Positions 6,826 through 15,341 of a stretch of 21,286 bases of DNA are shown here, one piece after another. This DNA comes from Promethearchaeota archaeon. Its GTDB lineage: Archaea > Asgardarchaeota > Lokiarchaeia > Sigynarchaeales > SOKP01. The stretch's first letter is position 1; every line of letters begins with the position of its first letter. Position numbers and translations under genes: made by a program. The notes beneath the pieces are model-generated. The model was not told the origin of the DNA. It worked only from the letters and a program-made list of their open reading frames with translations, and did not search any database. The stretch is from the NCBI GenBank assembly GCA_019057975.1, contig JAHLWJ010000040.1, positions 1-21,286 on the forward strand. Direction: 5' to 3'.

Positions 6826-9800
6826 TATAATCCCTCCAAAAGATCAGATTTAATTATTTTTCCCTTCTCCTTTACGAATTCAAATACTTTATTTATTGCT
6901 TGACATTCTTCTGTATCTTTAAATTGTAAAAATTGAGCTGAACAACCAATAATTACCATTCTTTTTCTTACTCTTGAAAACATAACATTTAGTCGCTCTT
7001 CTTCAATTAGAAATCCTAAAGCTCCTTTAATATCCTTTTTTTTATTGTTTCTTACTAAAGATATTATAACAATATCAGCCTGTTTTCCTTGATAGGAATC
7101 TACCGTGTGACAATTATAAGATAATTCTTGTACATTTAAGGTTTGACTTAGACTCTTATTGAAATTTCTAACCAAGTTTTCCCTCTGAGCCGAGTATGGT
7201 GTTAAAAAGACTATATCTGAATAATTATGTGATTTATACTTGAAATTATATTCAAGATTTTTAACTAATTTTATGATTAAATTTATTTCACCCATATTAA
7301 GACTACTCCCTTCAGCTGCTTTTTGATCTCTATATAAATTATTAATAGATACATGCGGAGTATCAATCCAAATTAATTGATTTGATTTGAGAAAATCTGG
7401 AGATTTAAAGGGGTCTCCTTCAATGGGAGCTTTTTTTTTATTGGTAAATTTTGTTTCATAAAATAATGTAGATACCATTTCTGAAATTAACGGAGGGAGT
7501 CTATATTGGTCTTCTAAAAGAGAGCAAGGATTATATTCATGTTCGCTATATTGAGCCTTTACTGTCTTAAAATTTTCAAAAAGAGTTTTAAATAGCTTTA
7601 TATTTTTCAAACATTTATTTCTGTTATCTAGAAATAAGTCATCTTCTTTTTCCTCTTCTCTCTGATCCTCATCGAGTATGTCACTTACAGTAATTTCCAT
7701 TTCTTTATATTTATATGGAGGTAATTGTTTCTGATCTCCGATTAAAAGCCATCGATGACCTAAATTCATTGGAAGTATTAATTCAATAGGATAAGATTTT
7801 GCGGCTTCTTCTAAAATAACCCAATCAAAAGGAGGTGCATTTTGTTTGAGCCAATCAATAGCAGATGAGGTTGAAGTAGCAAAAACAATATTAGCAACTT
7901 TTAAAACCTCATCTGTCCAGCGAAGTGAAGGATTTTCGGAGTTCTCTCTTATTAAATTTCTCCATTTATTATCAAGATCTATAGATATAGATTTGATTCT
8001 ATTTGTATCATTTTCTGCCTCTTCAAGTATTTCTTTTGTTTTTCTCTCTTTAGTAAATTTTAAGATAAAATCGGTTTCAATGTATTCTTGTTCTTTCTCT
8101 GAACTGATTGTCCTTATAACAATGGGTTTCGGATCTAATTTTTCTGGAATTTTCTCCACAACAGCCTCAACAAGATGATCTAATGGATGATGATCTTTAG
8201 ATGATATTAAGATTCTTGAATAGGGATTGTGTTTAAGAATTTTAGCCACGACTGTTGAAGCAACCCAAGTTTTTCCTGTTCCGGGTGGTCCTTGGACAAG
8301 ATATAAAGGGATTGTGTTTAAGATTTGGGATACACTTTTGTTTTTAATCTGGAAATCTAGTCCTAAGTAGAAGGTACTATACCAAGGATTTAAAATTGCG
8401 GAAAGTAGGAGATCATTATCTTTAACATAATTAATTGCTTGGTTTTTCCTTCTATAAAGTTTAAAAGACATACTCATATTAAACGGTCTAATTACTCCTT
8501 CTTGAAGTAAGTCTTTATTCTTCTTTTTTATAGGACGTTCTACTTGTATCTTCAATTCCTTTTTGTTTATTGATCTAATTGACCATTGACTATAATTATC
8601 CCAATAAGAAGATGGCGAATTTGAAGCAGATAATTCAATAAGACCTTTATTTTTATTTTTAAACTCAGTAATTATATCTAATACCTTTCTTTTATGATCT
8701 CCTACCATTTCTTTATCAAAATCTAAACTGATTTCCAACTCTGCTTGTTCTTTCTCATTTGCGGGATTTCTTTTATAATTTTTTGTTCTAAATGAGATAA
8801 TTTTTTCACCATCCAGAACATTTTCAGCTCTTAACATAATTTGTAAATCTTCTACAAATTGTTCTTCCTCATTTCTTGTTTTTTTTAGCTTTTTTAACTC
8901 AATTTGTGCTAAATTCCACATTGTTCTCCATTGAGATTGAGGTTCTCGCGTCTCTCTCTTATAAATATAACGAAACCCACTTTTGAAAATTCCTATTGGC
9001 CTTTTATCCTTTATATATGCAAAGATTTTTCTTGCTTCTATTGGATAAATATCATCAATGCTCATAACTTCTTGGTTTAATGTTCCTGCTCTTACATTTT
9101 TGGCGGGATTTAAGGAAAAGGGAATATTACTTTGAGTTAGAACAATTAAAGGCAATTTTTCATATCCCGTAGCAAATACCTTAGCGTTAGTGAAATTATA
9201 TGAAAGCCATAAGTTAGGATTATTACGGATTTCTTGGGGTGAAGTGGAAGTTTTGAGTGCAACCTTTTGTAAAAAACGAGAATCAGTTTCATTATACCAA
9301 TTAACTAGTGGTCTTTCTGTGAAAATATTTTTGGTTTCTTCGAACTCTTCTAAAATGTCATTTATAGTACCTAATATGTCATTAATTGTTTTTGGTCTAT
9401 CCTTAGGATTCTGGGAAATGCATTTTATTATCAAATCAGATTCAGCTTTATTTAAAAATGAAGTAGAAGAAGAAAGAAACTCAACTATTTCACTATATAC
9501 TGATGTCCATTCGCTCAAGCTTGCTAATGAAGATTTTGGAAATTTATTATAAAAAATATAACACATTACCATCCCTAAAGAAAATATATCTCCAGTAAAA
9601 GGATTGGCATGAGATATGTGATCTTTTTTCAGTAGAAATGAATCAGGCGCTTGATAAAGTGAATACTCTTTCTCTTCTTTTAATACTTTCTTTGGAATAA
9701 AGTTGAGATTATGTAGATATAGACTCCATGTAAAACCCCCAATTTTAAAAATATTCTCATCAGATTCATCAGAAAAGAATACAACGCCGGGATGAATATT

Positions 9801-10265
9801 ACGATGCAATAATTTCGCAATGTGTAAACATCTTATACCATCTAATAGAGATTTAAATAATGTCCAAATTTCCTTACGTGATTTAGCAGTAGTATCTTGT
9901 AAAAACCATAATCCATCTGGTTCATTCATCCATTCTTCTAATGATTTCCCATATCTGGTACTTACGATATAAAGTTCCTCTGAATCATAATCCACGAATG
10001 CATCTACCAAATGTAATAAGAAATGTCCCCCGCTTATGCTCATTGCTTTTCTGACTAATCTAATCTCGCGTTCCCATAAAGTAATAGCTAATCTTCTTGC
10101 TTCCTGTTTTTCAGGAAGTTTAAATGCTTTTATCCTGACAGATTGATTATAGAAATTATCTATTCCATAATACTCTTCTATATTTTCAGATTTTAACGAA
10201 GAATAATTTGAATGAATATCTTCAATGATAGAATATCTTTTAGTGGTATTTGTCATTTTTGGCAC
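6825..10265 (-). CDS. Pseudokinase-SF1 helicase fusion, Mokosh MkoA-like
   Basis: A 1146-residue two-part protein. Residues about 30-300 have a Ser/Thr kinase fold: VRIK (43-46), LLHRN (152-156), APD (206-208), GDIFSLG (225-231) and a final Arg in KDRP (288-291). The HRD Asp is N156, the HRD+5 Asn is V161, and DFG reads GGF (176-178). It is therefore probably catalytically dead. The C-terminal half is an Upf1/DNA2-type (COG1112) superfamily 1 helicase: Walker A GPPGTGKT (659-666), LEEAAK (818-823), GDQKQLPP (843-850), DQYRLPP (919-925), TPYSAQ (1022-1027), VDSYQGKQADIV (1055-1066) and MFSRVRKR (1095-1102). Mokosh type I pairs such a kinase-helicase with a PLD nuclease, as here. The frame opens with GTG at 10265, but ATG at 10256 (Met4) has AGGAAGTG six bases upstream and is the likelier start. 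Confidence 0.88.
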   Translation of the reverse strand: MPKMTNTTKRYSIIEDIHSNYSSLKSENIEEYYGIDNFYNQSVRIKAFKLPEKQEARRLAITLWEREIRLVRKAMSISGGHFLLHLVDAFVDYDSEELYIVSTRYGKSLEEWMNEPDGLWFLQDTTAKSRKEIWTLFKSLLDGIRCLHIAKLLHRNIHPGVVFFSDESDENIFKIGGFTWSLYLHNLNFIPKKVLKEEKEYSLYQAPDSFLLKKDHISHANPFTGDIFSLGMVMCYIFYNKFPKSSLASLSEWTSVYSEIVEFLSSSTSFLNKAESDLIIKCISQNPKDRPKTINDILGTINDILEEFEETKNIFTERPLVNWYNETDSRFLQKVALKTSTSPQEIRNNPNLWLSYNFTNAKVFATGYEKLPLIVLTQSNIPFSLNPAKNVRAGTLNQEVMSIDDIYPIEARKIFAYIKDKRPIGIFKSGFRYIYKRETREPQSQWRTMWNLAQIELKKLKKTRNEEEQFVEDLQIMLRAENVLDGEKIISFRTKNYKRNPANEKEQAELEISLDFDKEMVGDHKRKVLDIITEFKNKNKGLIELSASNSPSSYWDNYSQWSIRSINKKELKIQVERPIKKKNKDLLQEGVIRPFNMSMSFKLYRRKNQAINYVKDNDLLLSAILNPWYSTFYLGLDFQIKNKSVSQILNTIPLYLVQGPPGTGKTWVASTVVAKILKHNPYSRILISSKDHHPLDHLVEAVVEKIPEKLDPKPIVIRTISSEKEQEYIETDFILKFTKERKTKEILEEAENDTNRIKSISIDLDNKWRNLIRENSENPSLRWTDEVLKVANIVFATSTSSAIDWLKQNAPPFDWVILEEAAKSYPIELILPMNLGHRWLLIGDQKQLPPYKYKEMEITVSDILDEDQREEEKEDDLFLDNRNKCLKNIKLFKTLFENFKTVKAQYSEHEYNPCSLLEDQYRLPPLISEMVSTLFYETKFTNKKKAPIEGDPFKSPDFLKSNQLIWIDTPHVSINNLYRDQKAAEGSSLNMGEINLIIKLVKNLEYNFKYKSHNYSDIVFLTPYSAQRENLVRNFNKSLSQTLNVQELSYNCHTVDSYQGKQADIVIISLVRNNKKKDIKGALGFLIEEERLNVMFSRVRKRMVIIGCSAQFLQFKDTEECQAINKVFEFVKEKGKIIKSDLLEGL
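6831..6837 (-). promoter_or_regulatory. Ribosome binding site that decides the GTG start of the PLD gene
   Basis: GGAGGGA on the minus strand, six bases before the GTG at 6825 and inside the last codons of the helicase gene. It supports the GTG start and coupled translation through the TAGTG stop/start overlap. Confidence 0.7.
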
Positions 10266-10427
10266 TTCCTATTATGTAATAATAATATCGTTCTTTAGTA
10301 TAAAAATATATTTCTGAACCAATTCTGAATATTAAGAATATGTTTAGTTTAAATTAACTTATGAATTAATTAAAAAACTTAATAGAGCAAAGTTTTATTT
10401 CTATTTCTATCAGTTTTAAATAAATAA
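10266..10427 (-). promoter_or_regulatory. Candidate promoter region of the helicase-PLD operon
   Basis: The 162-bp gap separates the end of the SMC operon from the helicase gene. On the minus strand an AAATATATTTTTATA stretch (about 10300-10314) can serve as TATA box, placing transcription start near 10280. T-rich runs nearer 10370-10390 could terminate the upstream operon. No gene is seen here. Confidence 0.35.
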
Positions 10428-11903
10428 TCAGCTTGTTAGTTTTGAAAAAGGCAATGAGTAATAATAATATTTTCTTAAAATATCAGAAAGAATCAGATTA
10501 TGCTTCTGTAAATATTTAAAGAAATCAAATTTCTTTTTTGATTTATGTGCTAATTTATTACGTATTAAATTAAGCTCATTAAAATTTTCCTCAAATTCAT
10601 TTGAATCGTTAAAATGCTTGAATTCTAATTTAAATATCTGTTCCCAGTTAATATGGTATGTAATGATTTTTGAGATTGAGCTAAAATATGAGTAAGACAA
10701 TAATTCCTCTAATCTGTGATTACTAATCAAGCTATTAAATTCATTTTCTATTGTTAAATCCGATTTACTAAAATATTTTCGCCCATTTGAGAAGTAAATT
10801 CCTTTAATACTACCTTTGACAGCTTGGGGGATTTGCTCATCCCAAATTTTTTCCAATTTTACATGTTTTTTTAATTGAGTAATTATATAATTTTTGAATT
10901 CAGATTCAAAAAAATTTAAGTTATATTTTTGGAGTTCATTAAAAATTAAGTTAGAAATAGAAATCCTTCCAAAGGGTTCTGGAAATATATTGAACAAGAT
11001 TAAATTAGTATTTAAAATTTGGGATAAAATTGTTCTAGCATTTTTCTTAATCTCTGGAAAATCTGTAAGTATTGATTTTAAGGATATAGTTTGTCTATTA
11101 TTTATCTTTTCAACTATAAGTGCTAATAAATTAATGATATCTTTAATCTTATCAAAACTGGATAATATATCTAATTTTAAATCCCCGATATTTAATTTCC
11201 TTTCATAAAAATCTATATTTTCGAAGATTTCTATTATTTTCTTAATACGGAGATCAGAATAGGATTGAATGATAATACTTTTAATGAAATTCAATTTTTC
11301 CGTAATTAAGACACTAATCTTTCTTTTAAATTCAATAAGCTGAGAACTTATATCCCATTTCAAAAAATTCTCAAGATATCCCCTCCCTTGGCTCGTAAGA
11401 CCAATTTTGTAAATTTGATAGCTTCTATTACTTATAATATCTATAAATTCAGTTGATAATAGTTTATCAAGCTCATTTAGTGTTGTTAATTTTGGATTTC
11501 TTTTTTTTCTATAAAGTTTAATAAGACCCCCTTGCCAGAGACTTTCAATTATTTCTAAATGATCATTTTTAAGATTAGATATTACAGTTTTATATAAAAT
11601 AAATTTCTGTTTTTTAAATTTATCAAGGAAAGTTTTAATTTTTGGGTTAGAGCTTATTATATGAACACATTCTTCATCTAAATCGTTTTTATAAATTGAA
11701 TCTTTAATTAAATGTTTATATTTTTTATATACAAATCCCTTACAATTTACACAAAAATTTCCACCAATCTTGAAAAATTTTTTATTTGTGATATTTTTGT
11801 CTATAACTTTTCGATTTAGTATTAGTATTTTAAAATCCGAAGAAAAATCTTTACACAGGCATTTCTTATTTATCTTATATTCATTATTAATTACTATCAC
11901 CAT
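10428..11903 (-). CDS. Cys-cluster plus HEPN-type protein, putative effector of the SMC operon
   Basis: A 491-residue last gene of the four-gene SMC operon, occupying the JetD position but not resembling JetD: no TOPRIM Glu/DxD pattern is seen. The N-terminus has a CxC (C15, C17) and a CxxC (C51, C54) that could bind zinc. Residues about 85-180 look like a winged helix ending in LTSQGRGYLENF. The middle is helical. The C-terminus (about 400-475) is helical and contains LIRNKLAHKSKKK, an R448-x4-H453 motif typical of HEPN ribonucleases, preceded by a WEQIF...FEENFNELN helix resembling Swt1-type HEPN domains. HEPN proteins are RNases or fold-only partners in many toxin and defence systems, so an RNA-cutting effector is inferred. 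The ATG at 11903 lies inside the SMC gene (17-nt overlap). The assignment is from motif and context only. Confidence 0.8.
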   Translation of the reverse strand: MVIVINNEYKINKKCLCKDFSSDFKILILNRKVIDKNITNKKFFKIGGNFCVNCKGFVYKKYKHLIKDSIYKNDLDEECVHIISSNPKIKTFLDKFKKQKFILYKTVISNLKNDHLEIIESLWQGGLIKLYRKKRNPKLTTLNELDKLLSTEFIDIISNRSYQIYKIGLTSQGRGYLENFLKWDISSQLIEFKRKISVLITEKLNFIKSIIIQSYSDLRIKKIIEIFENIDFYERKLNIGDLKLDILSSFDKIKDIINLLALIVEKINNRQTISLKSILTDFPEIKKNARTILSQILNTNLILFNIFPEPFGRISISNLIFNELQKYNLNFFESEFKNYIITQLKKHVKLEKIWDEQIPQAVKGSIKGIYFSNGRKYFSKSDLTIENEFNSLISNHRLEELLSYSYFSSISKIITYHINWEQIFKLEFKHFNDSNEFEENFNELNLIRNKLAHKSKKKFDFFKYLQKHNLILSDILRKYYYYSLPFSKLTS

Positions 11904-14766
11904 TCCGTCTTATGAATAAGGTTGATCCAGCTTCTATATTCTCTAAAGATTTTACATTATCAAGTAGATCTTTAGGGATTTTTTTAATTTTATTATTTAG
12001 GATTACTAGTATTTCATCGAAAAACTCTGGTAGCATTGGTTTTGGTGTTAATAGAATAATCTGCGTGTCTAATTCACTAAAAAGTTTTAAAATAAAGGAG
12101 TTATTGATATCATCCAGCTGAGGTGTTGGTTCGTCCAAAATGTAAAAACTTGTACTTAATCCCATAGTTTTTTGGATAGCAAGTAAAAATCCTAACATTA
12201 CTAAAGCTTTTTGACCACCAGAATGTCTGGATGAGACTTTTCCCCTTTCATCAAAGAAGTTATTGAATCTTTTATCGCTAGGTTTTTTTATTTTAATATC
12301 TATTCCATAAAAAGTTTCATCATCTAGAATGTATTTATCTGGTTCATGGATTAAGGTTAGAGTTTTATTTCTCCCTTTCAAACGATATAAACTACGAGAA
12401 ATTTGACCATCATAATTAATAATTCTTAAAATTCTCGAAAAATTCTTCTGAATCTCTTTCAAGACAATATCTATATATTTTTTAAATTCTGTTTGGTATC
12501 TTTCAACATCTTCAATTTTTCTATTTAAGTCCTCATTAGCTTTAATTAAAACTTCTTTTAATGAATTAAATGCTCTACTTTTATGTCGATAGTCTTCTAC
12601 TGCTTTCTCGTCAATTTCTCCTAATCCTTCCAATTCCTTTTTTAATTCAATTAAATATTGAGTAAGATACTTAAGATCTCTAGGGTTAGGATATTTTGCT
12701 AGGATTTCAGCGTGAATTTTCTCATAAAACTTCTTATCTTCTTCATATTTTTCAATATCTTTTAACAAATCCTCATACTTACTAATAACTTTCTCCAAAG
12801 ACTTTTTGTTGTTTGCAATATTACTTTCAACCTCACCTATTCTTCGTTCATTAGAACGGATTTCAACTTCAATTTCACTTATCTTTTCCTCAGAATCCCG
12901 AACCTCAGACTGAATTTTATTTAAATCCTTATCAATATTATTTTGCTCTATAAGGGTATCTTGTTTATTTTTAATCAAAGAAGGTTCCTCTTCAATTATA
13001 TCTAAACCATCAATCTCTTTTTTTAGTTTATTTTTTACACGTTCATATTCTTTAAACTCCTTTTTCATTTTCTCAGTTTCTATTTTAAATAATTTTAACT
13101 CTCGTTTTAGAGTATTTATACGGTTCTCTTTATCAATATTTAATGAATTTGGATCAATCTTAAAAAATCTAACACCAAATTTTTCCAATATCAATCCTTC
13201 ATCAAATTTAACTTCAGATTTATGAAATTTTTGAAATAAAAATGAGATGAATTCTTTAATTTTTAGATGTTTTATCTTAAATTTAAAATCATTAAATTCA
13301 AAAAAATTATAATTTATCTCCTCTATGTTCTCAATATGTATTAATAAATTAGGAAAATAGCTCTCTTTTGCTAGAATAATTGATTTATTAAAGTCTTCTT
13401 GATTCCCATATATTAATACTGCCCATCGAAAATCCCCAAGAATTGATTCAAAAATTTGAATAATTTCCAGTTTATTACTCTTAATTAAATATCCCTCTTC
13501 CAATTCTATAGTATTTATTAGCGAATCTGCCTTAATTGAATTATTTTTTAATAATTGAGTGAAATTGTTTAGAGACTTGGGGCCAATCGATTTTCCCTTT
13601 TCCAAGATTTTTAATTGTTTTTCAAAAGTTTTAAATTCGTTTCTCTTCGTAATAATTTCTGAATTTAATTCTAAATATTGTTTTTCTATAGATTCATAAT
13701 TACTTAATAATTGAGGTTTGTCTATCTCTTTTACTTCTTCAATTTCTTTTAATTTAATTTTAATATCATTAATAGTTTTTTCAATACGTCCTTTTTCCTT
13801 ATCCATCCTACGGAGTTCTTGATTTAATTTAATAACAACTCCTGTTTTTTCTGTTTTTTTTTTATTTAAATCATCTAGTGTCCTCTCAATTTTATTAAAT
13901 TCTTCAATCAATATACGATTCTTATTAGTTAGGCTCGTAATCTCACTGGATTGAGTTTCTTTCAAAACAATAGCATCTTTAACCTTTATTGATACGTCAA
14001 GGTATTCTCGTGAAACTATTTCTTCTTTACATTGCTGTATTTCATTAGAAATATCTTGACATCTTTTAAACTTATCATACTCCTCCTTTAGAGATTTGAT
14101 AATATTTTCAAGCTCATGCATTTTTAATTTGCTTTCCTTATGAGATTCTTTAGATTTTTTATAAGAGGTTTGCGCATTATCTAGATTATCTCTCACTTCT
14201 TTAATATCGAAGGTCTCCTCCATAGCGTCCATCAGTCCAAGGGGACCTCCACTTAAAAGGTTTGCAGTCTTATTTTGTTCTAAGAATAAGAATAGATCAT
14301 CGGGATTGATAAATAAATCATTTAACACATTTCTTAGTTCTTTCCTATCCCATTTTTTACCATTAACAAAGTACTTTATTCCGCCAGAGGGAGGTATAAC
14401 AGTATGAATATTTATTTGATCTGTTTCTTTATCTAATAACATAAAGGGTCTAATTCCATTCTCTTTTCTATTATTTAAAATAATCACAATTTCTGCATTT
14501 GTTTCCCTTTGTATTTCTTTCGATTCATGTTCGTTTTCTTTATTAGGATAGTGTATGATACCCTTTTCACCCAAACGGCCTATATTTCTGGGTATCTCTC
14601 CAGTAAGTCCAATTTTTAATGCCCACCATAGCGATGTCTTACCATTTCCATTATTTGCAATTACTTGGGCAAATCCTCCATTAAATTCAAAATCTCTTGG
14701 ATTACTATCAAATAATCGAAAATTTGTAACAATTACTCTCTCAATTATTTTCCTAATTTTTTTCAT
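11887..14766 (-). CDS. SMC-family ATPase, JetC/MksB-like position
   Basis: A 959-residue SMC protein. The N-terminal head has Walker A ANNGNGKT (37-44, the first Gly replaced by Ala) and a Q-loop FLEQN (161-165). A first coiled coil spans about 190-390. The globular hinge (about 392-540) includes LGDFRWAVLIYGNQEDFNKSI-like and FGVRFF strands of the SMC hinge. The second coil spans about 545-770. The C-terminal head has the signature SSRHSGGQK (845-853), Walker B FYILDEPTPQLD (874-885) and IILLTPKP (903-910) as the following strand. The Rad50 CxxC hook is absent, so this is an SMC rather than a Rad50. The ATG overlaps the stop of the kite-like gene as ATGA, with AAAGGA upstream. Gene order and partners suggest a loop-extruding SMC complex as in Wadjet/MksBEF. 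The coils are shorter than those of canonical SMC or MukB proteins. Confidence 0.92.
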   Translation of the reverse strand: MKKIRKIIERVIVTNFRLFDSNPRDFEFNGGFAQVIANNGNGKTSLWWALKIGLTGEIPRNIGRLGEKGIIHYPNKENEHESKEIQRETNAEIVIILNNRKENGIRPFMLLDKETDQINIHTVIPPSGGIKYFVNGKKWDRKELRNVLNDLFINPDDLFLFLEQNKTANLLSGGPLGLMDAMEETFDIKEVRDNLDNAQTSYKKSKESHKESKLKMHELENIIKSLKEEYDKFKRCQDISNEIQQCKEEIVSREYLDVSIKVKDAIVLKETQSSEITSLTNKNRILIEEFNKIERTLDDLNKKKTEKTGVVIKLNQELRRMDKEKGRIEKTINDIKIKLKEIEEVKEIDKPQLLSNYESIEKQYLELNSEIITKRNEFKTFEKQLKILEKGKSIGPKSLNNFTQLLKNNSIKADSLINTIELEEGYLIKSNKLEIIQIFESILGDFRWAVLIYGNQEDFNKSIILAKESYFPNLLIHIENIEEINYNFFEFNDFKFKIKHLKIKEFISFLFQKFHKSEVKFDEGLILEKFGVRFFKIDPNSLNIDKENRINTLKRELKLFKIETEKMKKEFKEYERVKNKLKKEIDGLDIIEEEPSLIKNKQDTLIEQNNIDKDLNKIQSEVRDSEEKISEIEVEIRSNERRIGEVESNIANNKKSLEKVISKYEDLLKDIEKYEEDKKFYEKIHAEILAKYPNPRDLKYLTQYLIELKKELEGLGEIDEKAVEDYRHKSRAFNSLKEVLIKANEDLNRKIEDVERYQTEFKKYIDIVLKEIQKNFSRILRIINYDGQISRSLYRLKGRNKTLTLIHEPDKYILDDETFYGIDIKIKKPSDKRFNNFFDERGKVSSRHSGGQKALVMLGFLLAIQKTMGLSTSFYILDEPTPQLDDINNSFILKLFSELDTQIILLTPKPMLPEFFDEILVILNNKIKKIPKDLLDNVKSLENIEAGSTLFIRRNGDSN

Positions 14767-15341
14767 ATATCATTTCCTTTATTTTGCTCATTCCTTTCAA
14801 TGTGCTCAATTATTTTAATAAAACGATTAAAAAAAATTTCAAATTCTGGACTATCTCTTAATCTCCACCCAAGATCGATATATTTATTTCGAATTATGTT
14901 AATGTAACCAAACTTACTATATTTTTTTAAGTCTCTTTCAGTATAATCAAGACCAAATTTATCTTTTAAGTCACTTCTTATTTTTTCCTTAGATATAGGT
15001 TCATTTTTACCTTCTGAAATGTAAATTGATAATATTCTAGCTATAATTTCTTTTTGCTTTTTTGATAAGACTATAAATTCTTTATCAAGCTTAAAATCTT
15101 CAATCTGGGTGTAGAAGTCACTTTTAGGAACAATAAATAATTTATTATCTATTTCATTAATTCTTAAATCGATTCCAAGTATCACCAGTATTTTTCTTAT
15201 ATTATTTATTAATTCAGAAAAGATTTCTTCTTCAAAGAGATTCTTAATTTTGTTTAAAGATATCCCTTTCCCTGCATCAAATATTAAACTCCGTATTAAA
15301 AATTGAATATAATCAATATTATTGTGTATCTCAATTTTCAT
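14763..15341 (-). CDS. Tandem winged-helix (kite-like) SMC subunit, JetB/MukE-like
   Basis: A 192-residue protein that reads as two winged helices: about 10-72 (helices, then GIDLRINEIDNKLFIVP as recognition helix and wing) and about 92-160 (KKQKEIIARILSIYI, YTERDLKKYSKFGYI, then the NKYIDLGWRL wing). This is the layout of kite proteins (ScpB, MukE, Nse1/Nse3), which bind the kleisin of an SMC complex. The size fits JetB. It overlaps the upstream gene by 11 nt and the SMC gene by 4 nt. AGGTG six bases before the ATG (15348-15352) supports the start. No sequence identity to a named family was recognised; the call rests on fold pattern, size and operon position. Confidence 0.7.
   Translation of the reverse strand: MKIEIHNNIDYIQFLIRSLIFDAGKGISLNKIKNLFEEEIFSELINNIRKILVILGIDLRINEIDNKLFIVPKSDFYTQIEDFKLDKEFIVLSKKQKEIIARILSIYISEGKNEPISKEKIRSDLKDKFGLDYTERDLKKYSKFGYINIIRNKYIDLGWRLRDSPEFEIFFNRFIKIIEHIERNEQNKGNDI

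Noticed and set aside
11887..14766. Rad50-type repair ATPase
   Set aside because: There is no CxxC zinc hook between the coils. A globular SMC-type hinge is present instead, and no Mre11 gene is adjacent.
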